Source: Gammaproteobacteria bacterium (GTDB taxonomy: Bacteria > Pseudomonadota > Gammaproteobacteria > HK1). From it: 38,183 nt of DNA. The translations under genes were made by a program, and so were the position numbers. The stretch is taken from NCBI GenBank assembly GCA_022826505.1, contig JAJDUQ010000001.1, forward strand, positions 1-38,183. The letters are read 5' to 3'. Each line of letters begins with the position of its first letter. Position 1 is the first letter of the stretch. Below the pieces are notes generated by a model. It had not been told where the DNA came from and ran no database searches. It saw nothing but the letters and a program-made list of their open reading frames with translations. Below are positions 24,304 to 33,848 of the stretch, one piece after another.

Positions 24304-26081
24304 AACGTTTCGACCCAATCACGCTGGAAGTGATCCGCAACCGCCTCGACGGCATCGCCGCGGAGATCCAGGCGACGCTGCTGCGAAGCGCCTATTCGGT
24401 CATTCTCAAGGAAGGAGAGGACTGCTCCGCGGCGCTGTTCAACGCGCGCGGCGACATCCTGGCACAGTCGGTCGCGCTGCCGCAGCACATGGCCGCCTTC
24501 ATTCCGGCGATGGCGCGTCTGCTCGAGGCGTTTCCCGCCGAGGCCTGTCGCGAGGGCGACGTCTACGTGATGAACGATCCGCACGACGGCGGCACCCACC
24601 TCCCCGATCTCGTCGTCGCGGTGCCGGTGCTGGCGGCGGGACGGACGGTCGGTTTCTCCGTGTGCCTCGCCCACCAGGAGGACTTCGGAGGCAAGGTGCC
24701 CGGCAGCATGCCGACGGATGCGACCGAGATTTTCCAGGAAGGGCTCATCCTGCCGCCGCTCAGGCTCTACGACGCGGGCGTGGTCAACGAGACGCTCGTG
24801 CGGGTCATCCGCCGCAACGTGCGGCTCCCGCGCGTGGTGATGGGCGACATCGACGCGCAGATTGCGGCCGCCACGGTCGGACGGGAGCGGCTGCGGGCGC
24901 TCTTCGAGGAATACGGTGCCGCCACCGACGACTGTCTCGACGGGTTGCTCGACTATGCGGAGCGGCTCACCCGCGCCCGCATCGCGGAGATTCCCGACGG
25001 GACCTGGCGTTTCACGGACTACATGGACAATGACGGCATCGCGCTCGACCGTCGCGTGCCCATCACCGCGACGGTCCGGATCGAGGGCGACGCCGTCACC
25101 GTCGACTTCACCGGCACGAGCCCCCAGGTCGCGGGCCCCGTCAACGCCCCGTGGTCGGGCGGTGCCGGCTCGGCCTACTTCGCGGTGCGCTGCGTCACCG
25201 ACCCGACCATTCCCAACAACCAGGGGTGCTACCGGCCGATCGACGTCGTCATTCCGCAAGGGACGCTCCTCAACCCACGCCATCCCGCGCCCGTCGCGAT
25301 CCGCGCCCATACCCTGAAGCGTGCCGCCGACGTCGTGCTGGGAGCGCTCGTCCAGGCGGTGCCGGAGCGGGTACCGGCGGCCCCGGCCGGCAGCATAAGC
25401 TGCGTCTCGTTCGGGGGCGTCGACCCGCGCACCGGCGAGCGATTCGGGCTGTCGGACATCGTGGCGGGAGGAAGCGGTGGATACCCGGGCGGGGACGGCA
25501 TCGAAGCGGTGGACACCGACGTCTCCAACTGCATGAACATTCCGGCCGAGGCGATCGAGATGGACTATCCCCTGCGGGTGCGAAGCTACCGGCTGCGGCG
25601 CGACGGCGGTGGCGCGGGGCGTTTCCGCGGCGGAACGGGGACGGTGCGGGTGCTGGAGGCGGTGCGCGGCGCGATGACCTGCTCCTACCGTTCGGAGCGC
25701 CATTTCACTCCGGCGTGGGGTCTGTTCGGCGGCCGGCCGGGTGCAGTTTGGCGCACTGAAGTGGCGCGCGGATCGGGCGAGGTGGAGACGGTTCCCTCGA
25801 AGCAGGCGTTCACCCTTGCGGAAGGAGACGAGCTGCGAATGTTCACCGGCGGCGGCGGAGGTCACGGCTCTCCCCTGGACCGTGACCCTCGGCGGGTCCT
25901 GGACGACGTGCTCGACGGCAAGGTGTCCGCCGGTGCGGCCCGTTCGATCTACGGCGTGGTCCTCGATCTCGACGCGCGCACGGTCGACGAGGAGGCGACG
26001 AAGGCGTTGCGGGCACGTTCGGAGGAGGCGAACGTGGGCGAAGCCGCGGTGTGGAATCGGGGCGTGGAGGTCGTCGAGTAG
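24300..26081 (+). CDS. hyuB: Hydantoinase B/oxoprolinase-family subunit (first copy)
   Basis: The 593-residue catalytic partner of HyuA. It starts VKRFDPITLEVIRNRLDGIA, the standard HyuB opening, at a GTG that overlaps the preceding mini-ORF stop. Family landmarks are GEDCSAALFNARGD, NDPHDGGTHLPDLVV, FTGTSPQVAGPVNAPW, PTIPNNQGCYRPI and the Gly-rich end GGGGGHGSPLDRDP. NDP-x-x-GGTHLPD places it in the branch of N-methylhydantoinase B and oxoprolinase-like subunits. It works in the cytoplasm as a heterocomplex with HyuA. Open frame upstream to 24183 runs through the repeats in another phase and is not the start. It is followed after 64 bp by the second hyuA. Confidence 0.88.
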   Translation: MKRFDPITLEVIRNRLDGIAAEIQATLLRSAYSVILKEGEDCSAALFNARGDILAQSVALPQHMAAFIPAMARLLEAFPAEACREGDVYVMNDPHDGGTHLPDLVVAVPVLAAGRTVGFSVCLAHQEDFGGKVPGSMPTDATEIFQEGLILPPLRLYDAGVVNETLVRVIRRNVRLPRVVMGDIDAQIAAATVGRERLRALFEEYGAATDDCLDGLLDYAERLTRARIAEIPDGTWRFTDYMDNDGIALDRRVPITATVRIEGDAVTVDFTGTSPQVAGPVNAPWSGGAGSAYFAVRCVTDPTIPNNQGCYRPIDVVIPQGTLLNPRHPAPVAIRAHTLKRAADVVLGALVQAVPERVPAAPAGSISCVSFGGVDPRTGERFGLSDIVAGGSGGYPGGDGIEAVDTDVSNCMNIPAEAIEMDYPLRVRSYRLRRDGGGAGRFRGGTGTVRVLEAVRGAMTCSYRSERHFTPAWGLFGGRPGAVWRTEVARGSGEVETVPSKQAFTLAEGDELRMFTGGGGGHGSPLDRDPRRVLDDVLDGKVSAGAARSIYGVVLDLDARTVDEEATKALRARSEEANVGEAAVWNRGVEVVE

Positions 26082-26145
26082 AACGCGGATCCATGGGCAC
26101 TCCAGCGGTGCGGGGGAAGAGCCGGGCGATGACCGGGAGGGAGCG

Positions 26146-28239
26146 ATGAGCGAGACGCGGGCGGCATATCGGCTGGGCTGCGACGTCGGGGGAACATTCA
26201 CCGACTTCGTGCTGTACGACGAGCGTTGCGGCGACATTCACGTCGAGAAGTGCCTGACGACACCGGCGGATCCCTCCGTCGCCATTCTCGAAGGCCTGCG
26301 GGCGTTCGGCTCCATCGACCCCGAGCACGTCGCCCGCACGCGCCGCATCGCGCACGCCACCACCCTGGTCGCCAATGCGATCATCGAGCGAAAGGGTGCA
26401 CGCACCGCGCTGCTCGCCACCCGCGGTTTCCGCGACGTGCTGGAGCTTCGCCGCCACGTTCGGGTGACCACCTACGAGCTCTGGGCCGATCCTCCGGCGC
26501 CGCTGGTACCGCGGCACCTGCGGATCCCCATCGACGAGCGCACCTGGAGCGACGGCACCGTCCTTCGCGCGATTCCGCTGGAGGAAATCGAGGCCGCCGT
26601 GACCCTCATGCTGGCGGAGGGCGTGGGTTCGGTCGCCATCGCTTTCCTGCACTCGTACGTCAACCCCGACAACGAACGGGAGGCGGCGCGGCTCATGCGT
26701 GAACTCGCCCCCGAGATCGCGGTAACCACCTCGTCCGAGGTGCTGCCGCAGATAAAGGAGTACGAGCGCACCAGCACCACGGTGGTCAACGCCTACGTGA
26801 AGCCGCTCGTCCGGCATTACCTCGGGAACCTCGACACTGGACTCGCCCGCACCGGATACGCCGCGCCGCTGCGGGTGATGCTCTCCAACGGCGGCCTCGG
26901 CTCCACCGAAACCGCGGCCGACTTCCCGTTGCGGCTCATCGAGTCCGGACCGGTGGCCGGCGCCATCGTGGGCCGTCGGATCGCGCAGGCGCTCGCGCTG
27001 CCGGAGGTGCTGTCGTTCGACATGGGAGGAACGACGGCCAAGGCGTGTCTCATCCGTGACGGGGCGATGCCGATCACCGACGAGCTGGAGGTCGCACGGT
27101 CCAGGCGGTTCACGCGATCAAGCGGCTTTCCGGTAGCGGTGCCGGCGGTCAACATGATCGAGATCGGTGCCGGAGGGGGCAGCATTGCCGGGATCAACGC
27201 GATGGGTCTCGTTCAGGTCGGGCCGGAGAGCGCCGGCGCCGACCCCGGCCCCATCTGCTACGGCCTCGGCGGCACCCGGCCGACGGTGACCGACGCCGAC
27301 CTGCTGCTCGGCTACCTCAATCCCGACAACTTCGCCGGCGGTTCCATGCGGCTTGACGAAGACGCGGCACGCGCCGGCATCGAGGAACACATCGCCCGGC
27401 CCCGCGGACAGTCGGCGCTGGAGGCGGCGTGGACCGTGCACGACGTGGTCAACGAGACGATGGGCGCGGCGGTGCGCATGCACGTGACGGAGCGCGGCGG
27501 CAACCCCCGGCAGGCGACCCTCGTCGCCTTCGGAGGGGCGGGGCCGCTGCATGCCTGCCATCTCGCGGAGAAGCTCCGGGTCGGGCGGGTCATGGTGCCG
27601 CTCCGGGCCGGAGTACTGTCCGCGCTCGGGTTGCTGATCGCGCCGCCCGCCTATGACATCGTGCGCACCCACAAGGTCCCGCTCGGGGAGCTCGACGCGG
27701 CGGCGACCGGGGCGCTCATCGAGGAGATGGCGGAGTCGATTGCATCGCTGCTGCAACGGCTCGACTCCGACGGGGAGCTGCGTTTCGCGCGTGCCGTCGA
27801 CGTCGGCTACGTCGGACAGAGCTACCAGGTGGCGGTGCCGCTCGACGGGACGGTCGATCGCGCCGCGATCTGGAGTCGGTTCGCCACCCTCTACCGCGAG
27901 AAGTACGGCTACTTCTACGACGACGTGCCGGCGGAGATCGTGAACCTGCGGGTGGTAGGCGAGCTGGTGGGCGGCGAGCTCGAGCTCGAACCGCTTCCCG
28001 TTGACCCGAAGGCGGTCGCGGTCTCGGTCGGTACCCGGCCCGCCTGGTCGGCCCGCGAGCGCCGCAGGCGGCCGTTCTCGGTCTTCGATCGGGACCGACT
28101 GGGTCCGGGCATGGTGTTCGACGGGCCGGCCATCGTCGAGGAGCCGTCCGCGACCACCATCGTCGACGAAGGCGCCACGGTCGAGGTCGACGCCTGGGGG
28201 TCGCTGGTCATCGCGGTCGATCCGGAGGAAGCGCCATGA
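26146..28239 (+). CDS. hyuA: Hydantoinase A/oxoprolinase-family ATP-dependent subunit (second copy)
   Basis: A 697-residue HyuA-family subunit, clearly diverged from the first copy. The nucleotide-binding loops are GCDVGGTFTDFVL near the N-terminus, ATTLVANAII, SFDMGGTTAKACLI and GAGGGSIAGIN, with PESAGADPGPICYG after it. The C-terminal third ends ATTIVDEGATVEVDAWGSLV, matching the segment duplicated in the other pair. The ATG at 26146 has GGGAGG five bases upstream; the long open frame before it overlaps hyuB in the wrong phase. Its stop overlaps the next start as ATGA, so it is translationally coupled to its hyuB. Substrate unknown; the divergence from copy one suggests a second substrate, not simple gene amplification. 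Confidence 0.9.
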   Translation: MSETRAAYRLGCDVGGTFTDFVLYDERCGDIHVEKCLTTPADPSVAILEGLRAFGSIDPEHVARTRRIAHATTLVANAIIERKGARTALLATRGFRDVLELRRHVRVTTYELWADPPAPLVPRHLRIPIDERTWSDGTVLRAIPLEEIEAAVTLMLAEGVGSVAIAFLHSYVNPDNEREAARLMRELAPEIAVTTSSEVLPQIKEYERTSTTVVNAYVKPLVRHYLGNLDTGLARTGYAAPLRVMLSNGGLGSTETAADFPLRLIESGPVAGAIVGRRIAQALALPEVLSFDMGGTTAKACLIRDGAMPITDELEVARSRRFTRSSGFPVAVPAVNMIEIGAGGGSIAGINAMGLVQVGPESAGADPGPICYGLGGTRPTVTDADLLLGYLNPDNFAGGSMRLDEDAARAGIEEHIARPRGQSALEAAWTVHDVVNETMGAAVRMHVTERGGNPRQATLVAFGGAGPLHACHLAEKLRVGRVMVPLRAGVLSALGLLIAPPAYDIVRTHKVPLGELDAAATGALIEEMAESIASLLQRLDSDGELRFARAVDVGYVGQSYQVAVPLDGTVDRAAIWSRFATLYREKYGYFYDDVPAEIVNLRVVGELVGGELELEPLPVDPKAVAVSVGTRPAWSARERRRRPFSVFDRDRLGPGMVFDGPAIVEEPSATTIVDEGATVEVDAWGSLVIAVDPEEAP

Positions 28240-29906
28240 GCGCCAACGAGCCGCCGGAAGCCCTCGACATCGTCTGGCCGCGACTGATCGCGATCGCCGA
28301 CGAGATGGCGACAACGATGTTCCGCACCGCGTTCTCCCACGACGTGGTCGAAGTGCACGACATGTCCACCGGGCTCTACGACGACCGGGGCTGCCTCATC
28401 GGGCAGACCTGGCTCGGCGCGACGGGGCACACCGGGGTGATGCCGGTGTACGGGCAGAGCCTCCTCCAGTACTTCCCGCCCGAGACGGTGCGCCCGGGCG
28501 ACGTGTACATCTGCAACGACCCCTGGATCTGCAACGGCCAGACCGCCGACGTGTTCATCACCACGCCCGCGTTTCACGCAGGGCGCCTCATCGGCTTCTC
28601 CATCAACAGCGTGCACCACGTCGACATCGGCGGGCGCAAGGGCTCGGGTCTGAGCGAGGAGGTGTACGAGGAGGGGCTCATCATCCCGCCGCTCAAGCTC
28701 TACGACGACGGCGCGCCGAACGAGCAGCTCTTCGCGATCCTGCGGCGCAACGTCCGGTTCGCGGAGAAGATGATTGGGGATCTCCGTGCCCAGGTGGCGG
28801 CGGGCTGGGCCGGCAGCCGCGAGCTCGAGCGGCTCGCGGCGGAGTTCGGCCTCGAACACCTGCGCGCCCACGCCGACGAGATCATGCGTCGCACCGAGGC
28901 CGGGATGCGGGCGGGCATCGCCGCGCTCCCCGACGGCGTGTACCACGAAGAGCTGGCGATGGAGATCGACGGCATCGCCGAGCCGCAGACGCTTGCGGCG
29001 ACGGTACGCATCGAGGGCAGCGACGTGTACACCGATTTCACCGGCACGTCGCCGCAGGTGCGCCGCCCCGTGAACTGTCCCATCAACTACACGCGTGCGT
29101 ACGTCGCGCTGCCACTCAAGCTCGTGTGCGACCCGATCCTTCCGAACAACCAGGGGACCTACGCGCCGCTGCACCTGTCGGTGCCCGACGGCACGCTGCT
29201 CAATCCGACGTATCCCGCGGCGTGCTTCTGGCGCCTGTCGTCGGGGATGCTGGTCTCGGAGCTGATGTTCCGGGTGCTTGCGCGCATCGCGCCGGACCGG
29301 GTGCCGGCGGATTCGGGCTCGATGCCCACGTGGCAGTTCTACGTCAACGGGGTGCGTCCGAACGGCGAGGCGTTCGCGCTGCACCAGCACGCCTTCGGCG
29401 GCATGGGAGGCCGGCCGGGCGACGACGGGCTCGCCTCGGTGAGCTTTCCGTACAACGTGCGCGACGTCTCCATCGAGTGGTCGGAGATGGAGACCCCGGT
29501 GCTCTACGAGGCCCGCGAGCTGATTCCGGACTCGGGTGGGGCGGGGGAGTTCCGGGGCGGACTCGGTCAGGAGCTCGTCTTCAGCGCGTACCGCGGGAAG
29601 GTGAAGGAGGGCGAGCCGCTGGTGCTGTCGGGCTCGGCGGGACGGATGCGCTTTCCCCCGCGGGGGCTCGCAGGCGGCGGGGACGGCTCGTACGGGGCGA
29701 TCGAGGTGAACGGGGAGGGGGTCGCGCCTTCGAGTTCGCCGAACGTGACGTTTCGGGAGGGGGACGTGGTGCGGCTTCGGCTGCCGGGTGGGGGAGGGCA
29801 TGGAGACCCGGCACGGCGCCCGCGGGAGCGCATTGAATCGGATCTGAAGGCGGGGTACGTGACGCCTGAAGGAGCTCGCCGAGATTACGGTTGTGAAAAT
29901 GAATAG
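28236..29906 (+). CDS. hyuB: Hydantoinase B/oxoprolinase-family subunit (second copy)
   Basis: A 556-residue HyuB-family subunit that starts at an ATG overlapping the hyuA stop. Typical segments are present: FTGTSPQVRRPVNCPINY, PILPNNQGTYAPLHL and the Gly-rich ending LPGGGGHGDPARR. At the position where the first HyuB has NDPHDGGTHLPD, this one has NDPWICNGQTADVFITTP followed by HHVDIGG, a variant of a separate HyuB subgroup (the NDPW-x-x-x-GQ/GH type). The two pairs are therefore probably not interchangeable. The amidase begins 34 bp after its stop. Confidence 0.88.
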   Translation: MSANEPPEALDIVWPRLIAIADEMATTMFRTAFSHDVVEVHDMSTGLYDDRGCLIGQTWLGATGHTGVMPVYGQSLLQYFPPETVRPGDVYICNDPWICNGQTADVFITTPAFHAGRLIGFSINSVHHVDIGGRKGSGLSEEVYEEGLIIPPLKLYDDGAPNEQLFAILRRNVRFAEKMIGDLRAQVAAGWAGSRELERLAAEFGLEHLRAHADEIMRRTEAGMRAGIAALPDGVYHEELAMEIDGIAEPQTLAATVRIEGSDVYTDFTGTSPQVRRPVNCPINYTRAYVALPLKLVCDPILPNNQGTYAPLHLSVPDGTLLNPTYPAACFWRLSSGMLVSELMFRVLARIAPDRVPADSGSMPTWQFYVNGVRPNGEAFALHQHAFGGMGGRPGDDGLASVSFPYNVRDVSIEWSEMETPVLYEARELIPDSGGAGEFRGGLGQELVFSAYRGKVKEGEPLVLSGSAGRMRFPPRGLAGGGDGSYGAIEVNGEGVAPSSSPNVTFREGDVVRLRLPGGGGHGDPARRPRERIESDLKAGYVTPEGARRDYGCENE

Positions 29907-29940
29907 GACTCCGATGTTGTCCGAGAATGAGGAGCGCAGG

Positions 29941-31389
29941 ATGTCCGAGATCCACTACCAGTCGGCCACAGAGCTGATGTCGTTGCTCGATGCGCGCGAG
30001 GTCGGGGCGCGGGAGCTGCTCGAGCACTTTCTCGACCGCGTCGAGCGGCACAACCAGGCGATCAACGCGATCATCTGGCAGGACGCCGACCGCGCGCGGG
30101 CGGAAGCCGACGCGTCGGACCGGCGCCGCGCGGCGGGGGAGGCCACCGGCCCGCTCGATGGCCTGCCGGTGACCGTGAAGGAGAGCTTCGACCTCGCGGG
30201 CTCACCCACCACTTGGGGCGTTCCGGAGTACCGCGACAACGTTGCGGAGACGGACTCGGCCGTGGTCGAGAAGTACCGGGCCGCCGGCGCCGTGGTCTTC
30301 GGCAAGACGAACGTCCCGCTTATGCTCGCGGACTGGCAGAGCTTCAACTCGCTCCACGGCACGTGCAGCAATCCGTGGGACCTGACCCGCACGCCCGGCG
30401 GCTCCTCCGGCGGGTCGGCGGCGGCGCTCGCCGCGGGGCTGACGGGGCTGGACGCGGGCTCCGACATCGGCGCCTCCATCCGCAACCCGGCGCACTATTG
30501 CGGGGTCTTCGGCCACAAGCCGACCTGGGAGATCGTCTCGGGCCGCGGCCAGGTGCTGCCGGGCGACCATGCCCCCACCGACATCGCGGTCGTCGGCCCC
30601 CTCGCCCGGTCGGCGGCGGATCTGAAGCTGGCCCTCGGCCTCCTGGCCGGTGCCGACGGCCCCGCAGCGCGGGGATGGCGGCTGGAGCTTCCGCCGCCGC
30701 GCAAGCAACGACTGCGGGACTACAGCGTCGGCGTCCTGCTGAGCGACCCGCAGGCGGAGGTGGAGCAGTCGTACCAGGATGCCATCGCCGCGCTCGCCGG
30801 CTGGCTGGAGGGCGAGGGCGCGACCGTGGAGATGGGCGCGAAACCCGGCTTCTCGACCGTGGAGGCGATGGAGGTCTACACGATGCTGCTCCGCGCCGCG
30901 ACGTCCAAGCGCCTGAGCGACGAGGTGATGACGCAGTCACGCGAGGACCTGAGCCGCCTCCCGGCGGAGGCGATCGCCTACCGCCGCCGGATGCTGGAAG
31001 CCCAGACCATGCTGCACCGCGACTGGCTCCGATGGAACGACCGCCGCCACGCGCTGATGGCCGGCTGGGAGGCGTGGTTCGAGACGTACGATCTGTTGCT
31101 CTGCCCCGCTGCGGCGTCGCCGGCCTTCCCGCACGACCAGGCGGGCGAACGCCATGACCGCACGATCATCGTCAACGGCAGGTCCCAGCCGGTCGTCGAC
31201 CAGCTCTTCTGGGCGGGCTATCCCTGCGGGTACTACCTGCCCTCGACGGTGGCGCCGATCGGGCTGGCGGGCGGCCTGCCGGTCGGCATCCAGATCATCG
31301 GACGCCAGTACGATGACCTGACGTGCCTGCACATGGCGGGGCTGATCGAGGAGGGGTACTGCCGGTTTGCGCCGCCGGAGGGGTATTGA
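29941..31389 (+). CDS. Amidase signature family hydrolase
   Basis: A 482-residue cytoplasmic amidase of the Ser-cisSer-Lys family, hydrolysing a carboxamide to acid plus amine or ammonia. The catalytic triad is K80 (TVKESFD), S155 (GGSSGGSA) and S179 (GSDIGASIRNPA), with the expected spacing of 75 and 24 residues; GAS replaces the commoner GGS before the nucleophile region. The ending GLPVGIQIIGRQYDD is the usual family C-terminus. The ATG at 29941 has GAGGAG nearby; an ATG at 29893 that overlaps the end of hyuB would add 16 poorly conserved residues. As last gene of the rightward cluster it could finish breakdown of linear amides released by the hyu enzymes (inference). Confidence 0.9.
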   Translation: MSEIHYQSATELMSLLDAREVGARELLEHFLDRVERHNQAINAIIWQDADRARAEADASDRRRAAGEATGPLDGLPVTVKESFDLAGSPTTWGVPEYRDNVAETDSAVVEKYRAAGAVVFGKTNVPLMLADWQSFNSLHGTCSNPWDLTRTPGGSSGGSAAALAAGLTGLDAGSDIGASIRNPAHYCGVFGHKPTWEIVSGRGQVLPGDHAPTDIAVVGPLARSAADLKLALGLLAGADGPAARGWRLELPPPRKQRLRDYSVGVLLSDPQAEVEQSYQDAIAALAGWLEGEGATVEMGAKPGFSTVEAMEVYTMLLRAATSKRLSDEVMTQSREDLSRLPAEAIAYRRRMLEAQTMLHRDWLRWNDRRHALMAGWEAWFETYDLLLCPAAASPAFPHDQAGERHDRTIIVNGRSQPVVDQLFWAGYPCGYYLPSTVAPIGLAGGLPVGIQIIGRQYDDLTCLHMAGLIEEGYCRFAPPEGY

Positions 31390-31736
31390 GAGTAGCGGTG
31401 GTGATGAAGCAAGACCGTGCGGTTGCCCGTCGGAGTGTGTTCAATTCTCTGCGCCGACGTGTGACACCGTGCCCGCCGAAGTACAATCGTTTCTCTCCAT
31501 CCCGACCTCTCGTACAACGTGTCTGACGACTCGGCTGATCAGGCTCCCGTTCCCTACCCTCGTGAACTTCGACATGCCGCGGGTCGGGACGATTTCGAAC
31601 ACCGGAGTGCGGGCGGGACCAATCGATACGATGCCGGTGGCGGCGGAGTCCGAGGCCGACGATGAGAGCGGCCAGTTCCTCAACCTGGTTGTACGAGTGG
31701 CGACGCACGCGCGGCTGAATTCCTCCGGCCCTTCAC
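31390..31736. other. Convergent intergenic region, nothing identified
   Basis: About 350 bp between the convergent amidase and MFS genes. A GTG at 31519 opens 46 codons beginning VSDDSADQAPVPYPRELRHA, but I recognise nothing in it and its composition is poor. No T-rich terminator hairpin is evident. Confidence 0.35.
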
Positions 31737-33020
31737 TCACGACGGCGCCGGCCGCAGCGGCGCACTCCGGCCGGTGCGCGCCCGGCGAATTAGCACGAGG
31801 ACGATGATCAGGTTGGCGACGTTGAACGCCGCTCCGATCAGGAACGCGGGCGTGTAGCTGCCGGTCGCGTCGAAGACGTAGCCGGCCAGCCAGCCGCCCA
31901 GTGCCATGCCGAAGGTGCCGAACAGAAGGATCACGCCCAGTCGCCGACCGGCATCGGCCCGCGGCAGGTACTCGCGGACGAGTACCGGGTAGCAGATGTT
32001 GACGCCCCCGTAGCCGAGCCCGAACAGGACCGAGACGGTGTAGAGCGCGAGCATGCCGTCCACCGCTGCGTAGAGCAGCATCGCCGCCGTCTGCAAACCG
32101 GAGAACACCAGCAACGCCACGAGGCCGCCGAAGCGGTCGACCACGAAGGCACCGGCCACGAGCCGGCTGATGGTGGAAACGAGCAATGCGATTGCGAGCA
32201 TTTCCGCCGCTCGTGCGGTGGCGTGGCCGAGATCGCTCGCGTGCGCGACGAGGTGCGCGACCGGCATCGCCATGGAGACGCAGCATCCGACGATGGCCAG
32301 GCAAATGGCGGTCTGCGTCGCCAATGTCGACAACCTGATTGCCCGCTCGGGGACCGCCGGCGTCTCGGCCTGCGGGTCGACGATGCGCCCGGCCTCGACC
32401 CGCGACCCCGCGTCCCGCCCCGGCAACCTGCGCCAGAGCACCGCGCTCGCCGGCAGTGCGGTGACCAGGACGAAGACGCCGAACCACAGGAACGTCTCCC
32501 GCCAACCCACCGTCTCGTTGAAGTACCGAAATACCGGTGGCCAGATGGTGCCGCCGATGCCTTCCCCGGCGGTGACCAGGCCGACCGCGAAACCGCGCCG
32601 GTGGTCGAACCAGCGCATCACGTTGATGGACAGTGGACCGTAGATGGCCGCGTAGCCCAGCAACCCCATCATCACGCCGAAGACGAGGTAGAGCTGCCAC
32701 CGCGAGTCGATCGCGCTGGCGAGCATCGCACCGGCGCCGATCATGGTCAGTCCGAGCAAGGACACCGGTCCCGCGCCTGCGCGGTCGTACCACCAGCCCA
32801 TGGCGATGCCGCCGATGCCGGCGCCGGCGAAGAAGAACGCGTAGGCGAGGGATGGCACGGCGCGCGGCCAGTCGAATTCGCCTGCCATCTGCTTGAGGCT
32901 CACCACCAGCAGGAACATTCCGCCGTTGGCGGTCATCACCAGGTAGGTGGAGACGATGAGTACCGCGATGCCGTAGGTTCGGCGCTTCCCTCCCGGGTCG
33001 AGATTGGGCGAGCTGGCCAT
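31737..33020 (-). CDS. MFS transporter
   Basis: A 427-residue inner-membrane protein with twelve predicted helices in two six-helix halves and a central cytoplasmic loop (about residues 205-232, rich in Arg, Asp and Pro). The loop after helix 2 (GWWYDRAGAGPV) is the MFS motif A region, and WFDHRRGFAVGLVTAGEGIGG in helices 4-5 resembles monocarboxylate and oxalate/formate-type carriers. It probably exchanges or imports an organic acid. It lies 12 bp downstream of the alpha/beta hydrolase on the same strand and is probably co-transcribed with it. No ligand can be named. Confidence 0.87.
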   Translation of the reverse strand: MASSPNLDPGGKRRTYGIAVLIVSTYLVMTANGGMFLLVVSLKQMAGEFDWPRAVPSLAYAFFFAGAGIGGIAMGWWYDRAGAGPVSLLGLTMIGAGAMLASAIDSRWQLYLVFGVMMGLLGYAAIYGPLSINVMRWFDHRRGFAVGLVTAGEGIGGTIWPPVFRYFNETVGWRETFLWFGVFVLVTALPASAVLWRRLPGRDAGSRVEAGRIVDPQAETPAVPERAIRLSTLATQTAICLAIVGCCVSMAMPVAHLVAHASDLGHATARAAEMLAIALLVSTISRLVAGAFVVDRFGGLVALLVFSGLQTAAMLLYAAVDGMLALYTVSVLFGLGYGGVNICYPVLVREYLPRADAGRRLGVILLFGTFGMALGGWLAGYVFDATGSYTPAFLIGAAFNVANLIIVLVLIRRARTGRSAPLRPAPS

Positions 33021-33032
33021 CTCGGAATTCGG

Positions 33033-33794
33033 CTACGGGGGTCTCGCGGCCGGGCGCTCGGTCATGCACGACCTCATGAACGTCGCGATCCTGTCGATGA
33101 CGGCGGGCTCTATCCCGAAGAAGCCGTGGGGACACAGCGGATCGCAGGGCCCGGACTCGGGTTCGGCGCCACCGCTGAAGTACGCGAGATCGACCTTGGG
33201 CGCCCCGGTCAGCCTGTCGGCAATCTCCTTCGCGCCCCGCGGTGGTGTCACGGGACAGGCGTCGTCGCGATGCGCCAGGACTTGAGTCGGCACCGTGATG
33301 TCGGCGAGAGCCATCTCCGTGAGAGACATCCCCATCGTGTCCGTCACCGCGACGCACGAAGTCAGCACGAGACCCCCGATCCCGGCCTTGCCGCAAATTG
33401 CCGCGTGGGCGGCCGACTCCGTGCCGCGGCTGGTGCCGACGAGCCACACCGGCAGCCCGCCGAGGTTGTGGAGGTGCTCGATGACGGCGTCGACGTCGGT
33501 GACGTGTTCGGCGCTCGAGCGAAATCCGGACAGCATTCCAATATCGGCGCTCCGATCCGACGGTGCGTCCACGACAGCGACCATCAGGCCACGGGAGGCG
33601 AAACCCATCCTGGATCGAACGAGAAAGTTGATGTCCCGACGGTAGCGAACCCCATCATCCACTTGCGAAATACCCAGCACGCCGGGTCCGCCCGCGAACA
33701 GTATCGCGCAGGCGAAGGCGTCACCGGGCTCGATGAGCTCGAGGTTCTGCGTGACGCCCGGCCGGGGCGACAGGCTGACGAAACGCCCTTTCAT
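33033..33794 (-). CDS. Alpha/beta-hydrolase family protein
   Basis: A 253-residue soluble hydrolase with an alpha/beta fold. The nucleophile elbow is GTSRG with Ser122; VLAHRDDACPVTPP provides the likely acid and CPHGFFGIEP the likely His of the triad. The early FAGGPGVLG segment would form the oxyanion hole. No signal peptide. Substrate unknown: relatives are esterases, dienelactone hydrolases and acyl-thioester hydrolases. It lies between tctA (54 bp upstream) and the MFS gene (12 bp downstream), so the leftward set may be tctCBA, hydrolase, MFS carrier, pointing to uptake and hydrolysis of an organic acid ester (inference). Confidence 0.78.
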   Translation of the reverse strand: MKGRFVSLSPRPGVTQNLELIEPGDAFACAILFAGGPGVLGISQVDDGVRYRRDINFLVRSRMGFASRGLMVAVVDAPSDRSADIGMLSGFRSSAEHVTDVDAVIEHLHNLGGLPVWLVGTSRGTESAAHAAICGKAGIGGLVLTSCVAVTDTMGMSLTEMALADITVPTQVLAHRDDACPVTPPRGAKEIADRLTGAPKVDLAYFSGGAEPESGPCDPLCPHGFFGIEPAVIDRIATFMRSCMTERPAARPP

Positions 33795-33848
33795 CCCGCA
33801 CCGTCCTCGCTGGCAGTCGAATTTCGCAATTTGGAGTCGTCGTTCGTT

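Noticed and set aside
22599..26237. 1212-codon minus-strand open frame opposite hyuA/hyuB
   Set aside because: It is an antisense shadow of two well-supported genes in high-GC DNA, without any recognisable domain.
22011..29906. Acetone carboxylase operon
   Set aside because: HyuA/HyuB-like subunits are related to it, but the small gamma subunit is absent and two separate A/B pairs are present, so a hydantoinase/oxoprolinase-type role is more economical.
31441..33447. Very long minus-strand open frame over the MFS gene
   Set aside because: It lies in another phase of the MFS and hydrolase genes and reads as Arg/His/Gly-rich low-information protein; the MFS frame has clear membrane helices.
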